Source: Candidatus Methylomirabilota bacterium
GTDB lineage: Bacteria; Methylomirabilota; Methylomirabilia; Rokubacteriales; CSP1-6
Direction of reading: 5' to 3'
DNA length: 64,000 nucleotides
NCBI GenBank assembly: GCA_035709005.1
Contig: DASTFB010000087.1
Location: forward strand, 248,001-312,000
In this document: in pieces, positions 33,918 through 42,664 of the stretch
Layout of the letters: every line of letters begins with the position of its first letter
How positions within the stretch are numbered: position 1 is the stretch's first letter
Notes under the pieces: generated by a model
What the model was told of the DNA's origin: nothing
The model's database searches: none
The model's input: only the letters and a program-made list of their open reading frames with translations
Made by a program: the position numbers and the translations under genes

Positions 33918-35132
33918 ATGAATGAGGCCGAGCGCGCCGCGCGACCGCCCGGCGACGTCCTGGCGGGCATCAGAGTCCTGGACTTCGGGCGCTACATCGC
34001 CGGCCCCTACTGCGCCGCCCTGCTCGCCGACCTCGGGGCCGACGTCATCCGCATCGAGCGCCGTGGCGGCGGCGAGGACCGTTGGGTGGCGCCGGTGGGC
34101 GCGGACGGCGTCGGCGCGATGTTCCTCGTGATGAACCGCAACAAGCGCGCCATGACACTCGACCCCGCGCGCGCGGAGGGCCGCGAGGTCGTGCGGCGAC
34201 TGGTGGCCACGGCGGACGTCGTCGTCGCCAACTTGCCGCCCGACGTGCTGCGCTCGCTGCGCCTCGACCTCGACAGTTTGCGCCGCGTGAAGCCCGACGT
34301 GATCCTGACCACCGTCACGGCCTTCGGGGCCGGCGGGCCGTGGAGCCACAAGCACGGCTTCGACGGTATCGGCCAGGTCATGTGCGGCTCGGCCTACCTG
34401 ACGGGCACGCCCGCGCAACCGCTGCGGGCCGCCGTCCCCTGGGTCGATTTCGGGACGGCGTCGCTCGCGGCCTTCGGCACGCTGGCGGCGTTGATGGAGC
34501 GGCAGAAGACCGGCCGCGGCCAAAAAGTCGAGGGGGCCCTTCTCCGCACGGCCATCGCCTTCAACAACCCGACCCTGGTCGAGCAGCAGGTGATCCGGCC
34601 CAACCGTGTCGCCACTGTGAACCGTGGTCAGACGTCTGCTCCCTCGGACCTGTTCCGCACGCGCGACGGCTGGATCATCGCGTACGCCATCGGCGGGCCA
34701 ATGTTCAAACGGTGGGCTGCGCTCATGGGGGAGGAGTTCTGGCTCACCGATCTCCGCTTCAAGGACGACCAGGCGCGCGGCGACCACGGCGAGCTCCTCT
34801 CGCGGCGGATGTCGGCCTGGACCGCCGAGCGCTCCACGGCCCAGGCGCTGGCCGAACTCGAGAAGGCCCAGATCCCGGCGGGCCCGCTCTACTCGCCACA
34901 GCAGGCGCTGGAAGACGCGCACATCCGCTCGGCCCGATTCCTGGAGGACATCGAGTATCCCGGGCTACCGCGGCCGGCGCCGCTGGCGCCCACGCCCGTC
35001 GATCTGTCTGAGACTCCCGGGCGCTTCCGGCACCGGGCCCCCACGCTGGGCGAGCACACCGATGAGATCTTGACCGAGCTGGGCTATCGTCCGGACGAGA
35101 TCGACCTGCTGCGCGCCAGCAACGTCATCTGA
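33918..35132 (+). CDS. CaiB/BaiF family (class III) CoA-transferase
   Basis: 404 residues, the standard length. The CoA-binding start is GIRVLDFGRYIAGPYCAALL, followed by LGADVIRIERRGGGED and NRNKRAMTL. The catalytic Asp is in PWVDFGTASLAAFGTL. It moves CoA between carboxylic acids. No partner gene is adjacent; upstream is the divergent antiporter gene. A long hairpin ten bases past the stop probably ends the transcript before the convergent tRNA gene. Confidence 0.92.
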   Translation: MNEAERAARPPGDVLAGIRVLDFGRYIAGPYCAALLADLGADVIRIERRGGGEDRWVAPVGADGVGAMFLVMNRNKRAMTLDPARAEGREVVRRLVATADVVVANLPPDVLRSLRLDLDSLRRVKPDVILTTVTAFGAGGPWSHKHGFDGIGQVMCGSAYLTGTPAQPLRAAVPWVDFGTASLAAFGTLAALMERQKTGRGQKVEGALLRTAIAFNNPTLVEQQVIRPNRVATVNRGQTSAPSDLFRTRDGWIIAYAIGGPMFKRWAALMGEEFWLTDLRFKDDQARGDHGELLSRRMSAWTAERSTAQALAELEKAQIPAGPLYSPQQALEDAHIRSARFLEDIEYPGLPRPAPLAPTPVDLSETPGRFRHRAPTLGEHTDEILTELGYRPDEIDLLRASNVI

Positions 35133-35141
35133 GGCAGCGCG

Positions 35142-35175
35142 CCAGGGGGCTACGGGCTCGGCCCGTACCCCCTGG
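35142..35175. terminator. Hairpin between the CoA-transferase gene and tRNA-Gly
   Basis: CCAGGGGG and TACGGG (one bulged C between them) pair fully with CCCGTA and CCCCCTGG around a five-base loop, giving 14 base pairs. It lies between convergent transcripts and can serve both. No clear T-run follows on either side. Confidence 0.55.
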
Positions 35176-35181
35176 TTGCGT

Positions 35182-35256
35182 TGGAGCGGCCGACCGGATT
35201 CGAACCGGCGACGTCCAGCTTGGGAAGCTGGCATTCTGCCACTGAATTACGGCCGC
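35182..35256 (-). tRNA. tRNA-Gly (anticodon CCC)
   Basis: On the minus strand the cloverleaf is complete: acceptor GCGGCCG/CGGCCGC, D stem ATTC/GAAT, anticodon stem CCAGC/GCTGG with loop TTCCCAA (anticodon CCC), five-base variable loop, T stem GCCGG/CCGGT with TTCGAAT loop, discriminator T and encoded CCA. It reads GGG glycine codons, common in this genome. It lies directly upstream of no gene but follows the tRNA nucleotidyltransferase gene on the same strand. Confidence 0.97.
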
Positions 35257-35265
35257 GCGATCGTC

Positions 35266-36753
35266 TTATTCTACTCCGGCTGCGCCACGGCTGCCGGGCG
35301 TTCGGTCCGTACTGTAGGGGGCGGCCCGGTGTGAGTCAAGGTAGGCCAGCGCCTCTTGCCGGGTGCGCACCAGCCCGAGGTCCTGCGCCTCGCGCGCCCG
35401 GCCGAGGAGCCAGCCCACCGGGGGACCCGGGGGCAGGCCGAAGTGTGTCATGACGTCCTCGCCGCGCAGCAGCGGGGGCGCCGTCGCCGTCTGGCGCTCT
35501 CGCTCCCACCCCCGGAGCAGGTCACGGATCAGCGCGGCACGAGGCCAAACGGCCAGCGCCGACTGGCCACGTACAGCCGCGGCGTCGACGAGGGCCAGGA
35601 GCAAGAGGTCCCGCGTTTCCGGCCCCAGGTCACGATAGAAGCGGTAACGAGCGCGGGCCGTCACCTCCCCCGCTCCGCCCAGATGCATGGGCCTCAGATG
35701 GTGACGCACGAGTCGAGCCAGCACCGTGGTGACGGCGCGGGGCAGGCGCAGGCGCTCTCCGATCGCCCGCACGCTGGCTTCACCGAGCACATCGTGCCCG
35801 AAGAACCGGACGCGCCCGGCGACGAGGCGTCGCGTCTGGGGCTTGGCGACGTCATGCAACAGCGCGGCCAGCTTCAAGACGTGGCCACGGCCGAAGCCGC
35901 CGCCCAGGGGCTCCATGAGGTGCCCCCCCAGCTCTTCCCCGAGCGGCGTCAGGGCGTGCGGCCGGGCCACGACGAGATCGGCACCGCCCACCGCGCGCAG
36001 ACAATGCTCGAGCACTGCGAAGCGGTGAGGCGGCGGCTGACGGGTGCCCCGCATGGGCTCGATTTCCGGCAGGACCACACCGAGCAGGTGAAGCCGATCG
36101 GCTCGCCTGAGCGCCCGCTCTGTGTCGGCCAGGCCCAGCAGGGCCGCCACCTCGTCGCGCACCCGCTCCGGCGACACGCGAGCCAGCCCGGGCGCGTGCG
36201 CGGCGATCGCCCGCGCTGTTGCCGGCGACAGCCGGAACCCCAGCGCGGCTTCCAGATGCACTCCCCGAAGCGTGCGCGCGGGATCCTGTTCCAGGACGCC
36301 CGGCGCGGGCACGCGCAGCCGGCGGGCCCGGAGATCCCTCAGCCCGCCGGTGGGATCGATGATCGAGGCCCGCCCCGAGGCGAGCAGCGTGCGGATGGAC
36401 ACCGCGAGGGCGTTGACGGTGAAGTCCCGCCCCGCCAGATCCTCCTCCAGGGTCCCGGCCCGATAGTCGGACATGTCGAGCTGCTGGCCGTCGACGATGA
36501 CCCGCCCGGCACCACGCTCGGCGTCCAGGCATACGAACGCCCCTCCGAGACGATTGGCGACGTCACGGGCGATCGCCAGCGCGCGTGCCGGCACCGTCAC
36601 ATCGAGGTCGATCGACCCCGACCGTCCCAGACAGCCGTCGCGCACCGCCCCGCCGACCAGGACCGGTTCCAGCCGGCGACCCGCCGCCTCCAGCACAGCG
36701 CGCAGCAGCGCGACGTGCCAGGAGGTCAGCCGCTGGATGAGGAAGTCGCCCAT
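35266..36753 (-). CDS. CCA tRNA nucleotidyltransferase/poly(A) polymerase family with HD domain
   Basis: 495 residues. Class II nucleotidyltransferase head: GGAVRD at 34-39 and the metal-binding DLD at 49-51, then DMSDYR and GRDFTVNALAV. The RNA-binding helices follow (VLEQDPARTLRGVHLEAALG). The C-terminal HD phosphohydrolase domain has LLHDVAKPQTRR and VRHHLRPMH. It adds or repairs the CCA end of tRNA. ATG 36753 has GGGAG upstream. The 3' end is ten bases from the 5' end of tRNA-Gly on the same strand. It overlaps the DUF2459 gene by 28 bases. Confidence 0.88.
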   Translation of the reverse strand: MGDFLIQRLTSWHVALLRAVLEAAGRRLEPVLVGGAVRDGCLGRSGSIDLDVTVPARALAIARDVANRLGGAFVCLDAERGAGRVIVDGQQLDMSDYRAGTLEEDLAGRDFTVNALAVSIRTLLASGRASIIDPTGGLRDLRARRLRVPAPGVLEQDPARTLRGVHLEAALGFRLSPATARAIAAHAPGLARVSPERVRDEVAALLGLADTERALRRADRLHLLGVVLPEIEPMRGTRQPPPHRFAVLEHCLRAVGGADLVVARPHALTPLGEELGGHLMEPLGGGFGRGHVLKLAALLHDVAKPQTRRLVAGRVRFFGHDVLGEASVRAIGERLRLPRAVTTVLARLVRHHLRPMHLGGAGEVTARARYRFYRDLGPETRDLLLLALVDAAAVRGQSALAVWPRAALIRDLLRGWERERQTATAPPLLRGEDVMTHFGLPPGPPVGWLLGRAREAQDLGLVRTRQEALAYLDSHRAAPYSTDRTPGSRGAAGVE

Positions 36754-37481
36754 GCCGGGCTCCCGGACACGAATCCCCCGTCGCTTCCCCCGGTCGAGAC
36801 GGCGAGCCCGAAACGACGGACCTGCCAGAGCACGTTCCCGGCGGTCAGGGCCCAGGCCGGCGTGATCGGGCAGCCGGCCGCTCGGAGCGCGCGGGCCGTC
36901 CAGGAGTTGGAGTTGGTGAGCACATGATACCGGCCGGTGGCCAGGTAGAACGCGCCGCGCCCGTACACCGCCGGGGCCACCGTCACCAGCCGGCCGGCGG
37001 CGTCCCGAGCATACGCCTGGTGGATGAACCGCGTGAGCGCGTCGAAGCCGCGGGGCGAGAGCTCGATCGCCACGAGCGGGTTCCCTCGGAAGAACTCGAC
37101 GACCGGCGGGTCGAAGCCGGCGACATGGAGCACGCTCGACTCGGACCAGAACGCCGCCTTGAGAGCCATGCCGCTGGTGCCGGTGGCCGCAGGATAGAAC
37201 TCGCCGTCGCCCCAGCCGACCTCGATGAACCGGACCGGCCCGAGCTCGGCGCTCTCGGGCCAGATGCGCGTCGAGATGTCGGCGCGGCGAAGGGCCAGGC
37301 CGACATGCCAGCCATGACCGACCACCCACACGGTCTTGACGCGCTCGGTGGGAGCCGGAGGAAACAGCTCGGGCACGGGCCCCGCGCAGCCGCCGAGCAG
37401 CAGCGCGATCGCCGCCAGGCTGCCGACCCTAGAGCAGCTCCAGTCCCGTCGCGCCGATGCGGAACTCGGCGATCTCGTCAC
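36726..37481 (-). CDS. DUF2459 family lipoprotein
   Basis: 251 residues. SLAAIALLLGGCAGP is a lipobox with Cys at about residue 32. The family core is VWVVGHGWHVGLALRRADIS, FIEVGWGDGEFY and LTNSNSWTARALRAAGCP, with conserved His, Asp, Asn and Cys residues that suggest an enzyme of the NlpC-like type, but no activity is known. GTG 37481 lies inside the RecA-like gene, overlapping by 53 bases; no later standard start precedes the lipobox. It ends inside the nucleotidyltransferase gene. Confidence 0.8.
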   Translation of the reverse strand: MTRSPSSASARRDWSCSRVGSLAAIALLLGGCAGPVPELFPPAPTERVKTVWVVGHGWHVGLALRRADISTRIWPESAELGPVRFIEVGWGDGEFYPAATGTSGMALKAAFWSESSVLHVAGFDPPVVEFFRGNPLVAIELSPRGFDALTRFIHQAYARDAAGRLVTVAPAVYGRGAFYLATGRYHVLTNSNSWTARALRAAGCPITPAWALTAGNVLWQVRRFGLAVSTGGSDGGFVSGSPAWATSSSSG

Positions 37482-38316
37482 TCATCGAGCTCCCGCGGTG
37501 TTTGACCACGCACAGCATGCGGGCCAGGCGCTGGCCCACGCGCTCGCTGCCCATCACGATGACGGTGTTGGCGGTGGCTCCGATGTCCCCGGTGGCCACC
37601 TTGCGGGCCAGCAGGTCTTCCAGGCGCGTTTCCTCGGTCGTGACCAGCAGCAGCGTGGTGACCCGCGTGTGGTCGTAGCGGTGCGCATCGATGAAGTCAC
37701 GGTGTTTCCACACGGGCAGACACAGCTCCATGCCCAGGATCTCGGCGTCCCGGTGGATCACCGTGCGATAGATCTCGTCGAACATGCGGCACTGGATCGA
37801 CTCGGCGGGCGCGTCCATCGGCTCCACACCATCGACGACGACCCGCCGGCTGCCGGCCGCGAAGTGAAAATACATGAACGGCCGCACCGTATAGAGCGCG
37901 TGATTGTAGGCCGCTTTCCAGTTCCAATCGAACTCCCAGCCCCCGTCGGCGCTGGGCACCTGAAAGTCGCGCACACGGCCCACCCAGCGAAGCGCGTTGC
38001 AGTAGCAGGCCTGCAGCTGCCCGGGTGGGGGATAAGGCTCGGCCATGGGCGTCACCGTGTGCGTCCACGTAGCCAGCGGCCAGCTGAAGAGTCGGCTGGC
38101 GTACTCGTCGTGCTGCTGCGAGTCCCCCCGGCCGTTCATGTCGAGCACGATGCCGCGGGCACCGTCGGCGGGCAGACCGTGGTTGGCGAACGTCAGGCCC
38201 AGGTGCGTCTTGCCGATGCCGGTGGCCCCGTACACGACGGTCAGTGTACCGGGGAGCAGACCGCCGCCCAGCATGGCGTCGAGCCTGGCGAGCCCCGTGG
38301 AGACGCGCGCGGTCAC
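37429..38316 (-). CDS. RecA/RAD55-like ATPase
   Basis: 295 residues. The family opening STGLARLDAMLGGGLLPGTL leads to Walker A GATGIGKT at 30-37. A Walker-B-like strand GARGIVLDMNGRGDS and, later, TTLLLVTTEETRLEDLL follow. KaiC/RAD55-like proteins of this size act in recombination or signalling. GTG 38316 lies 11 bases after the stop of the DNA ligase gene, so both are probably one transcript. The long middle (HTVTPMAEPYPPPGQ, RFMYFHF-like) is not typical of KaiC and may be a family-specific insert. Confidence 0.75.
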   Translation of the reverse strand: MTARVSTGLARLDAMLGGGLLPGTLTVVYGATGIGKTHLGLTFANHGLPADGARGIVLDMNGRGDSQQHDEYASRLFSWPLATWTHTVTPMAEPYPPPGQLQACYCNALRWVGRVRDFQVPSADGGWEFDWNWKAAYNHALYTVRPFMYFHFAAGSRRVVVDGVEPMDAPAESIQCRMFDEIYRTVIHRDAEILGMELCLPVWKHRDFIDAHRYDHTRVTTLLLVTTEETRLEDLLARKVATGDIGATANTVIVMGSERVGQRLARMLCVVKHRGSSMSDEIAEFRIGATGLELL

Positions 38317-38327
38317 GGGCGTGGATT

Positions 38328-39932
38328 CTACACCAGTGGGCGCGGTCCGCCGCCGACCCGCCCCTTGGTGACGAACTGCTTGTCGTACAGCATCCGCAGC
38401 TCGTCCAGAGTGGTCGCCTGGTCGGGAGCCTTGTCCTCGCGGATCCGGGTGATGCGCGCGAAGCGCAGGGCCAGCCCCGAGGGATACGTCGGGCTCTTCT
38501 GGATCTCGTTGAACTCGACCTCGACGACGACCTCCGGCCGTACCCGGACGGTGAAGCCGTCGTCGCTGACGGCCAGCGTCCACAGCTGCTCGGTCATGCC
38601 GGCGAACTCGCGATCGGTGAGCCCCTTGAACGTCTTGCCCACCTCGGCCCAGTGGGCCCCGCCGCGGACCGCCAGATGGTAGTTCGACAGCCAGCCCACC
38701 CGCCGGCCCGAGCCGCGGTCGGCAGCCACGATCACGCAGTCGACGGTCGCCACCGTCTTGAGCTTGAACCACCGCTTGCCGCGACCGCCCGGTTCGTACG
38801 GCGAGCGGAGGTCCTTGGCCATCACGCCCTCGTGACCGGCGGCCAGCGCTCGCGTGCGCACGACCCGCGCCTCCTCCATCGACCTCACGATGGCGCGCTC
38901 GGCGAGATAGCGACCGCCCGTCACCCGGGCCAGCGTCTCCCAGCGCCGCGCATAGGGCTCGTCGATCAACGACCGGCCCTCGGCCAGCAGGCAATCGAAC
39001 AGGTGCAGCGACAGCGGCAGCTCGGCGGCCCGGGCCTCCACGTCGTGCACGCGCCGGAACCGTCGCATCAGCTCCTGGAACGGCAATGGCCGCCCGGTGG
39101 CGTCCAGCGCGATCACCTCGCCGTCGAGGATGACCGGGCTCCCGGTCAGGTCGCGCCGCGCCACCGCGGCCACGTCGGGCAGGCTCCGCGTCACATCGGA
39201 CAGGCGCCGGCTCCAGATGGCCACGCGCTCGCCGTCCATGTGGAGCTGGATCCGGGCGCCGTCGTACTTGTACTCGAGCGCGGTCTGGCCGCCGTGCGCG
39301 GCGAGCACCTCGTCGAAGTCGGCGGCGGTCTCGGCCAGCATCGGCAGCAAGGGCACGAACAACCGCGGCCTGACGGCGGCCAGGCCAGCCGGCCCTTGCG
39401 CGAGGCCCAGCGTGGCGACGACCGAGAGATCGCCCAGAAACAGGGCCGCCCGGCGGGCCAGCGCCGGATCGGCGCCCGCGGCCTCGGCGATCGCCTCCAG
39501 GACGAGGCCATCCGACACCCCTGTCCGCAGCTCGCCGCCGATGATGCCAGCCAGCACGTCGCGCTCCGGTGGGGAGGCTCGCGCCACCAACGCGGCGAGC
39601 CGCGCGTCGCGCTGGCGTCTCACGCCGGGACCAGTAGCCTGGGCGACCTCGGCGAAGGCCGCAGCGACATCGCCCAGGGAGAGCGGGGCATCAGCGGGCG
39701 GCGTGTCGGCGGCGGGCGCGGCCCGATCGCTCCACCCCGGCAGACCCCGGACGTTGAGCACCCGGGGGTCGGAGGCGGGAAAGGGGCGGGCCGTGAGGAA
39801 GGCGACCGCCGTGCCAACCTCGTCCGGCGCCAGGGCCTTGAGGTAGCCGGCCACCAGCCGGCGCTTGTCGAGCCGGCCCGGCGTTCGCGCCAGGCGCTGG
39901 CACAACTTGGCAAGCTCGGCAAAATGGCTCAT
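38328..39932 (-). CDS. ATP-dependent DNA ligase (archaeal/LigB type)
   Basis: 534 residues. N-terminal DNA-binding domain (about 1-195), then the adenylation domain with catalytic Lys in ALEYKYDGARIQLH, motif III FDCLLAEGR, motif IV HEGVMAKDLRSPYEPG and motif V RWFKLK. The OB-fold ends near DQATTLDELRML. It seals DNA nicks with ATP. Bacteria normally rely on an NAD+-dependent ligase, so this is an auxiliary enzyme. ATG 39932 follows GGTGGTGG. It heads the ligase-RecA-like-DUF2459-nucleotidyltransferase run, which is suggestive of nucleic acid repair. Confidence 0.92.
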   Translation of the reverse strand: MSHFAELAKLCQRLARTPGRLDKRRLVAGYLKALAPDEVGTAVAFLTARPFPASDPRVLNVRGLPGWSDRAAPAADTPPADAPLSLGDVAAAFAEVAQATGPGVRRQRDARLAALVARASPPERDVLAGIIGGELRTGVSDGLVLEAIAEAAGADPALARRAALFLGDLSVVATLGLAQGPAGLAAVRPRLFVPLLPMLAETAADFDEVLAAHGGQTALEYKYDGARIQLHMDGERVAIWSRRLSDVTRSLPDVAAVARRDLTGSPVILDGEVIALDATGRPLPFQELMRRFRRVHDVEARAAELPLSLHLFDCLLAEGRSLIDEPYARRWETLARVTGGRYLAERAIVRSMEEARVVRTRALAAGHEGVMAKDLRSPYEPGGRGKRWFKLKTVATVDCVIVAADRGSGRRVGWLSNYHLAVRGGAHWAEVGKTFKGLTDREFAGMTEQLWTLAVSDDGFTVRVRPEVVVEVEFNEIQKSPTYPSGLALRFARITRIREDKAPDQATTLDELRMLYDKQFVTKGRVGGGPRPLV

Positions 39933-39982
39933 GCCACCACCAATAATTGACTTGCTCGCGGCGGGCAACCTACGCTCGACCT

Positions 39983-41866
39983 ATGCCGCAAACGGTGTAC
40001 TACGACGCCCGGTCGCCGGTCGCCGCAGATGCGGCCTCGACGCTGGCCGGCGAGTTCGAAGTACAACCGACGGTCCCCGGAGTGCCGATCCCGGCGATGC
40101 CGGCCGTGCTGGTCGTCGACGGCGACGTGGCCGATCCCCCGCCGCTGGCCCGGATGCACGTGATCGCCCTCGTGGCCCCGCCGGCCGGCGGTCCCTGGCC
40201 CGAGCACTGGTACGCCGTGCTGCCCCGCGGTGTGGGGCGGCCCATCCTGGCCCGCACGGTCGCCAGCGCCTTCGCCGACCTGGATACCGCCGCCGAGGTA
40301 CGCCGGCTCGGTCACGAGCTGGCCGAGCTCAACGCGATCGGGATTCGGCTGTCCGCGGAGCGCCGACCCGACACCCTGCTGGAGCTCATCCTCGGCAAGG
40401 CCCGCGAGATCACGGAGAGCGACGCCGGCTCGCTGTACCTGGTGGAGGAGGAGCGCGACGCCGGCCGTCACCTGTTCTTCGCCCTGGCGCAGAACGACAG
40501 CGTCGACATCCCATTTCGTGCGGCGCGGCTGCCCCTGGACAACGCCAGCATCGCCGGCCACGTGGCCCTTACCGGCAAGACCGTGAACCTCGAGGACGCC
40601 TATCACCTTCCCCTCGGCTCCCCCTTCCACATCAACAAGGCGTTCGACGAGCAGATCGGTTACCGCACCAAGTCCATGCTCGTCGTGCCCATGCGCACGC
40701 CGCCCGGGGAGACCATCGGTATCCTCCAGCTGATCAACTGCAAGCCGGGAGGGCCGGGGCGACTGGTGGACCGCGACGACGTCGAGCGTCGCGTGCGGCC
40801 CTTCGGACCCCGGTACGAGGCGCTCGCCGAGTCGCTGGCCTCACAAGCGGCGGTCGCTGTCGACAACAGTCGCCTCTATCAGAGCATCCGGCGACTGTTC
40901 GAGGGCTTCGTGAGCGCGTCGGTGATGGCCATCGAGGCGCGCGACCCGACGACCTCGGGCCACTCCTTCCGCGTCGCCGAGCTCAGCGTGGCCCTGGCAG
41001 AGGCGGTGACCCGCTGCGCGCATGGGCGTTACGCCTCCGCGCGCTTCAGCTCCGACGAGATCAGGGAGCTCCGATACGCCGCGCTCCTCCACGACTTCGG
41101 CAAGGTGGGAGTCCGCGAGCACGTGCTGCTCAAGGCCAAGAAGCTGTATCCGGCGCAACTGGACGCCATTCGCCAGCGGGTCGCCCTGGCCAAGCGCGGC
41201 CTGGAGCTCCGCTGCGAGCGCGGCAAGCTCGACGCCCTCCTCCGGCGGGGCCCCGGCGACTATGCGGAGGACGCCGCCCGCCTGGAGTCCGAGCTGGCGG
41301 TCCTGGTGAGGGAGATCGACGCGGCGCTGGAGCACATCGAGCAGGCCAACGAGCCGGAAGTGCTCCCCCGGGAGACAGCCGCTCAGGTCGAGCGGCTGGC
41401 CCGGCGGGTCATCGAGGACTCGGCGTCGGGACCCCGGACCCTGCTCACGCCCGACGAAACCCGGGCCCTGCGTATCGCGCGCGGCAGCCTGACCGAGGAG
41501 GAAGTGCGCGAAATCCGCTCTCACGTCGTGCACACCTGGGAGTTCCTGGCCCGGATTCCCTGGACCAAGGAGTTCCGTCGCATCCCGGAGATTGCGCGGT
41601 CCCACCACGAGAAGCTGGACGGCTCCGGCTATCCCCATGGCCTGACGGGCGACCAGATCCCCCTGCAGTCGCGGATCATGACCATCGCCGACATCTTCGA
41701 CGCGCTCACGGCCGGCGATCGTCCCTACAAGCGTGCGGTACCCGTCTCCCAGGCGCTCGCTATCCTGGATGAGGAGCGGCAGGCGGGCACCATCGATGGC
41801 GAGCTCGTGGACCTGTTCGTGAGCGCGCGCGTCTGGGAGCGCGCGCTACGCCACCAGCAGCAGTAA
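39983..41866 (+). CDS. GAF domain protein with split HD-GYP phosphodiesterase domain
   Basis: 627 residues. Residues 1-100 are a degenerate receiver-like fold (PAMPAVLVVDGDVADPPPLA). GAF covers about 115-290 (ADESDAGSLYLVEEE-like, SIAGHVALTGKTVNLED). HD-GYP follows with LLHDFGKVGVREH at about 368 and SHHEKLDGSGYPHGL at about 540. The two halves are about 170 residues apart, against about 60 in normal members; the extra about 105 residues are helical and charged, probably a coiled coil. It should hydrolyse cyclic di-GMP. It diverges from the ligase gene with 50 bases between. Confidence 0.88.
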   Translation: MPQTVYYDARSPVAADAASTLAGEFEVQPTVPGVPIPAMPAVLVVDGDVADPPPLARMHVIALVAPPAGGPWPEHWYAVLPRGVGRPILARTVASAFADLDTAAEVRRLGHELAELNAIGIRLSAERRPDTLLELILGKAREITESDAGSLYLVEEERDAGRHLFFALAQNDSVDIPFRAARLPLDNASIAGHVALTGKTVNLEDAYHLPLGSPFHINKAFDEQIGYRTKSMLVVPMRTPPGETIGILQLINCKPGGPGRLVDRDDVERRVRPFGPRYEALAESLASQAAVAVDNSRLYQSIRRLFEGFVSASVMAIEARDPTTSGHSFRVAELSVALAEAVTRCAHGRYASARFSSDEIRELRYAALLHDFGKVGVREHVLLKAKKLYPAQLDAIRQRVALAKRGLELRCERGKLDALLRRGPGDYAEDAARLESELAVLVREIDAALEHIEQANEPEVLPRETAAQVERLARRVIEDSASGPRTLLTPDETRALRIARGSLTEEEVREIRSHVVHTWEFLARIPWTKEFRRIPEIARSHHEKLDGSGYPHGLTGDQIPLQSRIMTIADIFDALTAGDRPYKRAVPVSQALAILDEERQAGTIDGELVDLFVSARVWERALRHQQQ

Positions 41867-42007
41867 GAGCGCGCCCCAGGCGGCCAGCGCGGCGACCATC
41901 GACGCCGCACGGCCCAGTTCGCGGGCCACCTCCCGGACCGTCGCGCTCTGGGCGCGCCGGGCTGCACAACGACGGTGCTCGGTTCCGACCCACACGATGG
42001 CGGCCAT
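41846..42007 (-). CDS. 53-residue tail-anchored membrane protein downstream of lexA
   Basis: ATG 42007 begins two bases after the LexA stop. The protein has a basic N-terminus (MAAIVWVGTEHRRC) and a C-terminal hydrophobic segment, MVAALAAWGALLLLLVA, ending at the last residue. Its 3' end overlaps the convergent HD-GYP gene by 21 bases. Being in the lexA operon it should be DNA-damage induced. Small membrane proteins under LexA often block cell division or act as toxins, but no similarity to YneA, SulA or TisB is seen. Confidence 0.5.
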   Translation of the reverse strand: MAAIVWVGTEHRRCAARRAQSATVREVARELGRAASMVAALAAWGALLLLLVA

Positions 42008-42009
42008 GC

Positions 42010-42645
42010 TCAGAAACCGCGAAGCACGCCGATGACCTTACCGAGGATCTGCACACGACGCTTCGCCGGGTCCACCACCAGCGGCGTGAGGGCGCGGTTC
42101 TCGGGCTTGAGCACGATGCGCGGGCCGTCCCAGAGCAGTCGTTTGACCGTGGCCTCCCCTTCGCTGGTCTCGGACTCGAGCCAGGCGACCACGATGTCGT
42201 TCGGCTGGGCGGTGTCCTGACGGTGCACCAGCACCAGGTCACCGTCACAGATGTGGGCCTCGATCATGCTGTCCCCGCGCACGCGCAGCGCGAAGACGTC
42301 GTCGCCATCGCCGCCGGGCAACGCGCTGGCCGCCACCGGCAGATCGCCCTCCCGGTTCTCGGCGGCGAGCAGCGGTCGGCCGGCGGCGATCCGACCGAGG
42401 ATCGGGACGCTGCGATAACCGGCCGCGGGCTCGGCCAGCGTGAGGGCCCGCGACGTGCGCCGCGTGGTGGTCCGGCGCTGTAGCATGCCCTTGCGCTCGA
42501 GCGCCCGCAGATGATCGAATGCCGCCCGAGGGGTGACGTGGAATCGCTCGCCGATCTCTCGGACGGTCGGGGGCACCCCGTGACGGCCGGAGAAGGAGCG
42601 GATGAATCCCAGCACATCGCGCTGCCGGCTGGTCAATTCGCGCAT
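42010..42645 (-). CDS. lexA: LexA repressor
   Basis: 211 residues. The winged helix-turn-helix is LTSRQRDVLGFIRSF with PPTVREIGERFHVTPRAAFD. The self-cleavage bond is Ala88-Gly89 (RIAAGRPLL), and the Ser/Lys dyad is Ser126 (RVRGDSMIEA) and Lys168 (EATVKRLLW). It represses SOS genes until RecA filaments trigger cleavage. ATG 42645 follows CGGAGGCGAC. A palindrome, CTCAACGCATGTTGAG, lies 26 bases upstream of the start and is the probable autoregulatory operator. A small membrane protein gene follows. Confidence 0.93.
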   Translation of the reverse strand: MRELTSRQRDVLGFIRSFSGRHGVPPTVREIGERFHVTPRAAFDHLRALERKGMLQRRTTTRRTSRALTLAEPAAGYRSVPILGRIAAGRPLLAAENREGDLPVAASALPGGDGDDVFALRVRGDSMIEAHICDGDLVLVHRQDTAQPNDIVVAWLESETSEGEATVKRLLWDGPRIVLKPENRALTPLVVDPAKRRVQILGKVIGVLRGF

Positions 42646-42664
42646 GTCGCCTCCGTGGACCAAG

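Noticed and set aside
35356-36927. 523-codon plus-strand ORF
   Set aside because: Antisense to the tRNA nucleotidyltransferase gene; no recognisable domain.
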